This document shows positions 1 through 5,032 of a stretch of DNA of 5,673 nt, in pieces. How positions within the stretch are numbered: position 1 is the stretch's first letter; each line of letters opens with the position of its first letter. This DNA comes from Opitutia bacterium (lineage in GTDB: Bacteria > Verrucomicrobiota > Verrucomicrobiia > Opitutales > Coraliomargaritaceae), in assembly GCA_003503355.1 (NCBI GenBank), contig DOCS01000182.1:9203-14875 (forward strand), written 5' to 3'. The position numbers were made by a program, and so were the translations under genes. The notes below the pieces were generated by a model, which ran no database searches, was not told the DNA's origin, and saw only the letters and a program-made list of their open reading frames with translations.

Positions 1-79
1 CGCTGAAGAAGCTGCCGCTGAAGATACTGTGGTCACAGACGACACTACAGTCGTTACCAGCCCGAATACTGCCAACTAG
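1..79 (+). CDS. C-terminal tail of an unidentified protein (5' end outside window)
   Basis: Reading from base 2 gives 25 codons and a TAG stop at 77-79. The tail starts AEEAAAEDTVV and ends VVTSPNTAN, so it is rich in Ala, Glu, Asp and Thr, like the disordered acidic tails found on many bacterial proteins. The parent protein cannot be recognised from this fragment. The frame is chosen because its stop is followed 33 bases later by a strong terminator and because the composition is protein-like. The frame starting at base 3 is also open, to base 254, but would read straight through the terminator. The last codons (from base 50) are repeated at 225-254 together with a stop codon, with no gene body in front of the second copy. 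The gene is convergent with valS. Confidence 0.6.
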   Translation, partial: AEEAAAEDTVVTDDTTVVTSPNTAN

Positions 80-112
80 CTCAAAGCAGTCACAGCACAA
101 ACATCCTTTCCA

Positions 113-142
113 AAAAGCCCCGGTTCGCCGGGGCTTTTTTTT
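113..142 (+). terminator. Strong rho-independent terminator, bidirectional (copy 1)
   Basis: A perfect 7-bp GC stem (GCCCCGG at 117-123, CCGGGGC at 128-134) closes a TTCG loop and is followed by eight T (135-142). Five A precede the stem, so the minus strand also reads a hairpin followed by a T-run. It ends the plus-strand gene whose stop is at 77-79 and can also act as a backstop for valS transcription arriving on the minus strand. Confidence 0.93.
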
Positions 143-286
143 GGTTTATCGTCGCTTGCTAAATGACACCAATCACAACGGCTGTCGCGGTAGCACTACC
201 ACGGCGCGGGGGCGACATATACAAGTCGTCACCAGCCCGAATAAGCCCATCTAGCCCAAAGCAGTCGCAACACTAGCATATTCAAC

Positions 287-312
287 AAAAGCCCCGGCAC
301 GCCGGGGCTTTT
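287..312 (+). terminator. Second rho-independent terminator, bidirectional (copy 2)
   Basis: This has the same stem as the first terminator (GCCCCGG at 291-297, CCGGGGC at 302-308) with a CACG loop, four T after it (309-312) and four A before it (287-290). It lies inside the second copy of the 151-bp duplication, about 173 bases from the first terminator. On the minus strand it is the first classical terminator met after the valS stop, about 350 bases downstream of it, so it is the likeliest end point of valS mRNA. Its T-tract is shorter than that of copy 1 and it is probably the weaker plus-strand terminator. Confidence 0.85.
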
Positions 313-344
313 CTGGTTCATCGTCGCTTGCGCGAAAGACACCA

Positions 345-650
345 ACCACAACGGCTGTCGCCGCCATGCGACACCCGGAACGGCTGCGGTTACGTCACAT
401 CGCCCCACAGGTCGAAACCGCTTCGCCGCCGCGCCACAAAACCAAATGCGCCCCGCAGATCACAACGGCTTCGCCGCCGTGCTACTGGCATAACTCGACA
501 ACGGCTGTCGCCGCCGTGCTACAGCTGACTGAGCGCGATAGGGATTCCACCACATCGTTCTCCCTGATCGAAACGGCTTCGCCGTCGCGCTACTGGCCAA
601 ACCCGACAATCGGCTGTCGCCGCCGTGCTACACTGCAACACGACGGCGAC
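345..650. repeat. Array of about eight short GC-rich hairpin repeats, period near 36 bp
   Basis: This stretch contains no supportable gene. It is filled by diverged copies of a unit resembling CAACGGCTGTCGCCGCCGTG followed by CTAC. Taking the base before CGGCT as anchor, copies lie at 351, 380, 417 (CCGCT), 465, 501, 573 and 610, with a degenerate one near 643. A further copy at 178 belongs to the first half of the upstream duplication. Spacings are 29, 37, 48, 36, 72 and 37. Two subtypes occur, one with GCTGTCGCC and one with GCTTCGCC. Two TTCGCC-then-TGTCGCC pairs (about 457-528 and 564-636) match over their whole length, including the spacer. Most copies form small stems such as CGACA/TGTCG or CGAA/TTCG around an ACGGC loop. 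The array resembles REP-type extragenic palindromes; its function is unknown. Confidence 0.85.
616..650 (-). other. 12-bp stem-loop immediately downstream of the valS stop
   Basis: Read on the minus strand, GTCGCCGTCGTG (650 to 639) can pair with CACGGCGGCGAC (627 to 616) around an 11-base loop. All twelve positions pair if one U-G wobble is allowed. On the plus strand the same position would be a C-A mismatch, so the structure favours valS-sense RNA. It starts 10 bases after the valS stop codon and is built partly from the last unit of the repeat array. No T-run follows, so it is not a classical terminator. It could protect the 3' end of valS mRNA from exonucleases after termination or processing further downstream. 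Confidence 0.6.
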
Positions 651-660
651 TGCCCCAGAC

Positions 661-3399
661 CTACAAGCTCTGTAAAATACGCTTGGTCTCGTCGCGCTTT
701 TCGGTGGTTTCGGCCAATTGCTTACGCGCACCGTCCACCACCTGCTGCGGCGCACTGTTAACGAACTTCTGGTTCTTCAATTTGCCCTCGCCGGCAGCGA
801 CGAGCTTATCGAGCTTGGCGAGCTCTTTGGTCAGGCGCGCTTTCTCCGCTTCGACATCGATACTACTGCTGAGGTCGAGATACAGCGAACCCAGCGGCGT
901 AACGACCGCGGGCAATCCGTCGGACGAGCGCTCGCCGAGCGCTTCGAGCTGACCGAGCCCAGCGAGGGTCTTGATCTGAGCCACGTTGGCGGTGATCACT
1001 TCGGCGGCACTCCCTTCGGCACCGAAGAACACTTCCACGTCGCGCTTGTTAGCTAAATTGTACTGAGCCTTCAGAGCGCGGGCCTGCGAAATGAGCTCCT
1101 GCAACTGAATCACACGGGCAACGGCACTGGTATCCACCGGCACCTGCTCAGCGAGGGTTGACGCAGCAGTGAGCTGAGTATTTTGAATAAACGCAACCGC
1201 AGCATCATAACCGAGCCCCTTCCAGAGCTCTTCGGTGATGTGCGGCATAATGGGATGCGCGAGTTGCAGGACTTGACGGATAACTAAATCCTGAATCGCT
1301 AGGCAGTTATCGCGCAGCGCAGCATCTCCTTTCAACTTGCCCTTAGAAGCCTCGACATACCAATCACAGAAGTCGCCCCAGAAGAAGGCGTAGATCTGGT
1401 GGGTGAGCGGTGCGATCTCGTAACGAGCAAAGCACTTCTCAAGGTCGGCGGTAAGATTGGTCAGCCGCCCTAGAATCCAGTGATCGTAGTCATCAAACAG
1501 GCTCACATCCATCCGCCCGACAATCACATCGAGACTGGAATTGTCCGCCATCGGCCCCGACATCTGACGGAAGCGCACCGCATTCCACAGCTTGTTAGTG
1601 AAGTTGCGGCCGATCTGAATACGCTCTTCCGAGAACAAAATATCGGCCCCAGACGGTGCAATATTGCAGACGCCAAAGCGCAGGCCGTCGGCGCCGTATT
1701 TTTCAATCAAATCGAGTGGATCGGGCGAATTGCCCAGCGATTTGGACATTTTACGGCCCTTTTCGTCGCGAATCAGGCCATGAATAAAGATATTCTTAAA
1801 CGGAATACGCTTCGCGATCTCTTCATCGGAGAGGTCTTTGGCATCGTCGCCGTACAACTCCAAGCCGGCCATAATCATACGGGCCACCCAGAAAAAGATG
1901 ATGTCGAAGCCGGTGACCAACGTGGAGGTCGGATACCAATAATCGAGCTCCTTCTGCTGCTCTGCAGTCGGCTCGGGCCAACCGAGGTTCGCCATCGGCC
2001 ACAAATAGGAGGACGCCCAAGTGTCGAGCACGTCCTCTTCCTGTTCCCAGCTTTCAGGGTCGGACGGACCATCAACCGACACATGCACGTGTTCCGGATT
2101 CTCGAAATCGAGCTCGGTGCGCGGAATGTCCTTTTTATACCAGACAGGAATACGGTGCCCCCACCACAGCTGACGGCTGATGCACCAGTCCTGAATACCG
2201 TTCAACCAGTGCAAATAGGTCTTTTTCCAGCGGTCGGGATGAAATTTGATCGTACCATTCTCAACCGCTCGCTTGGCCTCCTCGACCTTCGGGTATTTAA
2301 GAAACCACTGTTCCGAGAGGCGCGGCTCGATCGGCACATCGCCACGCTCCGAGAAACCGACGGTATTTTCGTAGTTCTCGCGCTCGATCAGCAGGCCCAT
2401 CTGTTCGAGCTTCTGTGCTGCAACCTTGCGCGCTTTGAAACGATCCATGCCATCGAATGCCTCACCTGCTAGGTGATTGAGCTTCCCCTCGTGGTCGATC
2501 ACCTCAATCACTTCCAGGCCGTGGCGTTGACCGATCTCGAAGTCATTCTTATCGTGCGCGGGGGTAACTTTCAAGCAACCGGTACCAAACTCGCGGTCGA
2601 CATACTCGTCGCCGATGATCGGAATCTCCGCCCTAGGGAACGGGCGCCAGATTGTTTTGCCGATCAGGTGCTTGTAGCGCTCATCTTCGGGGTGAACCGC
2701 CACCGCAGTGTCACCCATAAGTGTCTCTGGTCGGGTGGTGGAAATCTCGAGGTGGGTGCGTTCGCCGTCGGGCTGCACCAGCTCGTAGCGCATCTTATAA
2801 AAGAAGCCATTTTGCGGCTTCATGTTCACCTCTTCATCGGAAATTGCCGTGTGCGTCGCCGGGCACCAGTTGACCATGCGCTTGCCGCGGTAGATGTAGC
2901 CACGCTTGTAAAACTTAACAAATGCATCCAGCACCGCCTTCGAATAGTCTTCGTCCAAGGTAAAACTGGTGCGATCCCAATCGCAGGACGCACCCAGCTT
3001 TTGCAATTGGTTAAGAATCACACCTCCGGATTCCTCGCGAAACTCCCAGACCTTTTCGAGGAAAGCTTCGCGACCGAGGTCGTACTTCGTCTGACCGGTA
3101 GCTTCACGTACTTGCTTCTCAACCTTGGTCTGCGTGGCAATGCCAGCGTGATCAGTACCCGGCTGCCAAAGCACTGCTTTGCCTTCGAGGCGCGCGCGGC
3201 GCACGAAAATGTCCTGCAGGGTGTTGTCCAGCACGTGCCCCATGTGCAGCATACCAGTCACATTCGGTGGCGGGATCATGATCGCATAGGGTTCCTTCGC
3301 GGGATCCGCGACACCCTTGAAGCATCCGGCTTCGAGCCAGTTAGCATACCAGCGTTGTTCAACTTCTTTGGGTTCGTAGGCTTTTGCGATTTCAGTCAT
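661..3399 (-). CDS. valS: Valyl-tRNA synthetase
   Basis: This class Ia aminoacyl-tRNA synthetase charges tRNA-Val with valine in the cytoplasm and edits mischarged threonine. The protein has 912 residues, normal for bacterial ValRS. Seen in order: PPPNVTGMLHMGH with the HIGH-type motif HMGH at 52-55; the CP1 editing domain with TTRPETLMGD (221-230) and GTGCLKVTPAHD (272-283); WCISRQLWWGHRIPVW (405-420); DVLDTWASS (456-464); the KMSKS loop exactly at 550-554; an anticodon-binding helical domain (about 637-780); and a charged C-terminal coiled coil (about 848-910) typical of ValRS. All key motifs are intact. The ATG at 3397-3399 is chosen because MTEIAKAYEPKEVEQRW fits the family N-terminus. 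A TTG at 3451-3453 would add 18 unconserved residues. Neither has a good Shine-Dalgarno. The gene is monocistronic, divergent from the SDR gene and convergent with the gene ending at 79. Confidence 0.98.
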   Translation of the reverse strand: MTEIAKAYEPKEVEQRWYANWLEAGCFKGVADPAKEPYAIMIPPPNVTGMLHMGHVLDNTLQDIFVRRARLEGKAVLWQPGTDHAGIATQTKVEKQVREATGQTKYDLGREAFLEKVWEFREESGGVILNQLQKLGASCDWDRTSFTLDEDYSKAVLDAFVKFYKRGYIYRGKRMVNWCPATHTAISDEEVNMKPQNGFFYKMRYELVQPDGERTHLEISTTRPETLMGDTAVAVHPEDERYKHLIGKTIWRPFPRAEIPIIGDEYVDREFGTGCLKVTPAHDKNDFEIGQRHGLEVIEVIDHEGKLNHLAGEAFDGMDRFKARKVAAQKLEQMGLLIERENYENTVGFSERGDVPIEPRLSEQWFLKYPKVEEAKRAVENGTIKFHPDRWKKTYLHWLNGIQDWCISRQLWWGHRIPVWYKKDIPRTELDFENPEHVHVSVDGPSDPESWEQEEDVLDTWASSYLWPMANLGWPEPTAEQQKELDYWYPTSTLVTGFDIIFFWVARMIMAGLELYGDDAKDLSDEEIAKRIPFKNIFIHGLIRDEKGRKMSKSLGNSPDPLDLIEKYGADGLRFGVCNIAPSGADILFSEERIQIGRNFTNKLWNAVRFRQMSGPMADNSSLDVIVGRMDVSLFDDYDHWILGRLTNLTADLEKCFARYEIAPLTHQIYAFFWGDFCDWYVEASKGKLKGDAALRDNCLAIQDLVIRQVLQLAHPIMPHITEELWKGLGYDAAVAFIQNTQLTAASTLAEQVPVDTSAVARVIQLQELISQARALKAQYNLANKRDVEVFFGAEGSAAEVITANVAQIKTLAGLGQLEALGERSSDGLPAVVTPLGSLYLDLSSSIDVEAEKARLTKELAKLDKLVAAGEGKLKNQKFVNSAPQQVVDGARKQLAETTEKRDETKRILQSL

Positions 3400-3567
3400 A
3401 GCAGGAAAAATTTGGACAGTCGCCAAAAGTGCGGTCCTCGCGCAGGCTTTCAAGCCAGAAAGCGCAAACTACAAGCAAGGCGCGTTCAAGTATTCAAACA
3501 GACACTCACAACTACAGACTTACAACCACAGCAGCGGTGGCATTTAAAGAGACCGAGAACGGTTTGC

Positions 3568-3582
3568 TGGTAATGATTACCA
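3568..3582. promoter_or_regulatory. Perfect 15-bp palindrome, Fur-family (Fur/Zur/PerR) operator-like
   Basis: TGGTAATGATTACCA is a perfect 7-1-7 inverted repeat in the valS/SDR divergent spacer. Published Fur-family boxes share this architecture: Bacillus Fur TGATAATnATTATCA, Zur TCGTAATnATTACGA, PerR TTATAATnATTATAA. The site here differs from the Fur and from the Zur consensus by one base per arm. It covers the proposed -35 box of the SDR promoter, the expected place for a repressor. Which metal or peroxide regulator would bind cannot be decided from sequence, and a TetR- or MarR-type regulator is also possible. Confidence 0.55.
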
Positions 3583-3606
3583 CCTATGCACGATTGGTGT
3601 TATAAT
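3577..3606 (+). promoter_or_regulatory. Candidate sigma70 promoter with consensus extended -10 overlapping the SDR start codon
   Basis: TG-T-TATAAT (3598-3606) is a full extended -10 element. TTACCA (3577-3582) lies 18 bp upstream as a 4-of-6 -35 box and forms the right edge of the palindrome. The final AT of TATAAT is the AT of the ATG at 3605-3607. Transcription from this box would be expected near 3612-3614, inside the gene and past its start codon. Either the real promoter lies elsewhere in the spacer or this gene is expressed in an unusual way. Confidence 0.45.
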
Positions 3607-4363
3607 GAATCAAACAGAACACAAAACCATCGTCATCGGCGGAATCAGCGGGGGCATCGGCTCCGCACTTGCCGAGCAACTCTTGCAAAGCGGCCACCGT
3701 GTGGTCGGCTTTGCCCGCAACACCGCAACGCTTGATTCGCTGCGTGCTCGACTGCCCGGCGTCGAGACCTACACCTGCGAAGCCACCGACCCGAGCGAAG
3801 TGAGCGCCTGCTTTGAGCGGATCATCGCCGACTGCGGCCGCATTGACGGCTACGCGCATGCGATCGGCTCGATCTTCATTAAACCGGCACACCTCACCTC
3901 TAACGAAGACTGGGCCGCCACCCTAGCAACTAATCTAAGCAGCGCTTTTTACGCTCTGCGTGCGGCGACCAAGCTCATGAGTAAGCAAAGCGAAGGCACC
4001 TGCCTGTTTTTCAGCACCGCGGCAGCGCAAGCGGGGATCGCTAACCACGAGGCAATCGCAGCAGCCAAGGGCGGCATCGACGCCATGGTGCGCTCAGCGG
4101 CCGCGACCTACGCACCGCGCGGCCTGCGCATCAATGCCATCGCGCCCAGCCTCACGGACACGCCGTTGGCAAGCCCGATGACCAGCCACCCGCAGGCGCT
4201 TGAGATTTCAAAAAAAATGCACCCGCTCGGCGATATCGCGCGCCCGCAAGACATTGCCAGCCTCGCACAGTGGCTGCTCTCAGATCACGCGCGCTTTGTA
4301 ACCGGACAGATCATCACGGTTGATGGCGGCCTCTCCACCATCGTGCCCAAGCCAAAGATCTAG
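3605..4363 (+). CDS. Atypical short-chain dehydrogenase/reductase (SDR) lacking the Ser/Tyr catalytic pair
   Basis: The 252-residue protein has the classical SDR length and Rossmann fold. Seen: the nucleotide-binding glycine motif IGGISGGIGSA (11-21); a basic residue after the second strand (FARNT, 36-40) compatible with NADP(H); YAHAIGS (83-89) in place of NNAG; the active-site Asn in TNLSSAF (109-115); RINAIAPSLTDTPLA (175-189); and the C-terminal VTGQIITVDGG (232-242). The usual YxxxK reads IAAAK (151-155), so the Tyr is Ile while Lys155 remains, and the usual catalytic Ser is Thr138. From memory a subgroup of SDRs carries this AAAK variant, so it is probably a lineage feature rather than a mutation. 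The ATG at 3605 is the only reasonable start: the frame is open upstream to 3548 but has no start codon, and only a weak GGTG lies before it. It is followed after three bases by the chalcone-isomerase-like gene, so the two are probably co-transcribed. Substrate unknown. Confidence 0.9.
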   Translation: MNQTEHKTIVIGGISGGIGSALAEQLLQSGHRVVGFARNTATLDSLRARLPGVETYTCEATDPSEVSACFERIIADCGRIDGYAHAIGSIFIKPAHLTSNEDWAATLATNLSSAFYALRAATKLMSKQSEGTCLFFSTAAAQAGIANHEAIAAAKGGIDAMVRSAAATYAPRGLRINAIAPSLTDTPLASPMTSHPQALEISKKMHPLGDIARPQDIASLAQWLLSDHARFVTGQIITVDGGLSTIVPKPKI

Positions 4364-4366
4364 ACA

Positions 4367-4909
4367 ATGCGCCCGTTGGTCCTATGGCTGGTCGGCTGCA
4401 CGCTACCCTTCGCTGCAGCGTTCGGCAGCCTCTTCCCAGACTCCGCCATAGTTGATGGGGCGCGTTTCCCGAAAATGGGCGAGCATCGCACTACTTATAA
4501 AGTCTTCTTTAAGTTGTATGATGCCGCCCTTTTCGCAGCAGCGGATGCGACTGCGAATGATGTGTTGGCCCGCGACTGCGCATTCAGAATCGAATTTCGT
4601 TACCTGCGCAGTATTCCCAAAGCCACGATTCTAAAGTCGGCGCATCATATGCTCCGCAAAAATCTCAGCCCCGAGATCCTCGAATCGATCGCTCAACCGA
4701 CCGAACGCCTACACGCTAGCTATCGGTCGGTCAAACGCGGCGACAAATCGTCGCTAACCTACACCCCAGGCGATGGCACAACCTTTGCAATCAACGACCA
4801 GCCGCTCGTCACGATCCCCGGAAAGGAATTTGCCGCTCACTATCTGCAAATCTGGCTTGGCGAGCGCCCCATCTCGACCGCATTACGGGATCATCTCCTC
4901 GCACGTTGA
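4367..4909 (+). CDS. Chalcone isomerase-like family protein, probably exported
   Basis: The 180-residue protein has an N-terminal signal peptide: MRPLVLWLVGC opens a hydrophobic stretch to about residue 18, with a plausible cleavage site after AAA (16-18). The rest matches bacterial chalcone-isomerase-fold proteins as I know them: an early FPKMG turn (34-38), FFKLYDAALF (47-56), FRIEFRYLRSI (73-83), SYRSVKRGDKSSLTYTPG (118-135), a GTTFAIND strand (137-144) and the closing YLQIWLGERPIS-LRDHLL (159-177). Bacterial members are not known to make flavonoids. They share the fold with plant chalcone isomerase and fatty-acid-binding proteins and are generally unassigned. The ATG lies three bases after the SDR stop with no clear Shine-Dalgarno, which suggests translation coupled to the SDR. 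No convincing terminator lies between its stop and pdhA; only a 5-bp GCTCT/AGAGC inverted repeat without a T-run is seen at 4946-4960. Confidence 0.85.
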   Translation: MRPLVLWLVGCTLPFAAAFGSLFPDSAIVDGARFPKMGEHRTTYKVFFKLYDAALFAAADATANDVLARDCAFRIEFRYLRSIPKATILKSAHHMLRKNLSPEILESIAQPTERLHASYRSVKRGDKSSLTYTPGDGTTFAINDQPLVTIPGKEFAAHYLQIWLGERPISTALRDHLLAR

Positions 4910-5032
4910 CTCGACAGACCTGACCGCAGCACTTGAGCAGCCATCGCTCTGATGTAGAGCCACCCACAGGGGGAATCCTCAATTTACTTGTCATCGCAGC
5001 GATTTATGCAAATTTCGGTAGCATTCTCCACT

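Larger units (their letters stand above)
38..361 (+). repeat. Imperfect tandem duplication of a gene 3' end plus terminator (38-188 and 211-361)
   Basis: Bases 38-188 align with 211-361 along their length, both about 151 bp, with small indels and roughly 80-90 % identity by eye. Shared blocks include ACCAGCCCGAATA (56-68 / 231-243), CAAAGCAGTC, the terminator stem, ATCGTCGCTTGC after it, and CACAACGGCTGTCGC at the end. Copy 1 encodes VVTSPNTAN-stop and copy 2 would encode VVTSPNKPI-stop, but copy 2 has no coding body in front of it. A 22-bp spacer (189-210) separates the copies. The likely origin is an old tandem duplication of the gene end, or gain of a dispersed cassette that carries a terminator. 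Confidence 0.85.

Noticed and set aside
345..650. CRISPR array
   Set aside because: Unit spacing is irregular (29-72 bp), the units themselves diverge and form hairpins, the intervals are similar to each other in the dimers, and no cas gene is present.
328..761. Open frames across the repeat array on both strands (for example 366-761 plus, 519-755 minus)
   Set aside because: Their translations are reading-frame images of the GC-rich repeats (repeated SPPC/RRRAT strings) and then run into antisense valS. There is no start context or domain.
3400..3453. TTG-initiated N-terminal extension of ValRS by 18 residues
   Set aside because: The extra residues are not like ValRS N-termini, and the ATG at 3397-3399 leads directly into the conserved region. 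No Shine-Dalgarno supports the TTG.
3400..3567. valS promoter or a T-box-like leader, and the near-repeat ACAACTACAG / ACAACCACAG at 3508-3531
   Set aside because: On the minus strand only partial -10 matches without a paired -35 were found. No T-box sequence or terminator/antiterminator pair is visible. A two-copy 10-mer with one mismatch is within chance.
1480..3573. Two long plus-strand open frames (330 and 366 codons) antisense to valS, in the same frame and abutting at 2472/2473
   Set aside because: They are codon-register antisense of valS. Stops in that register need TTA, CTA or TCA codons in valS, which are rare here; the break at 2470-2472 is one CTA Leu codon. The translations show no recognisable domain.
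3584..3892. Minus-strand open frame of 102 codons inside the SDR gene
   Set aside because: It is a shadow of the SDR reading frame with no domain and no promoter or start context.
4906..5032. Possible pdhA promoter (TTGACT at 4906 or TTGTCA at 4988) and a terminator at 4946-4960
   Set aside because: No acceptable -10 lies 16-18 bp after either -35-like hexamer, and the GCTCT/AGAGC stem is only 5 bp without a T-run. pdhA may have its own promoter, but it cannot be placed from sequence.
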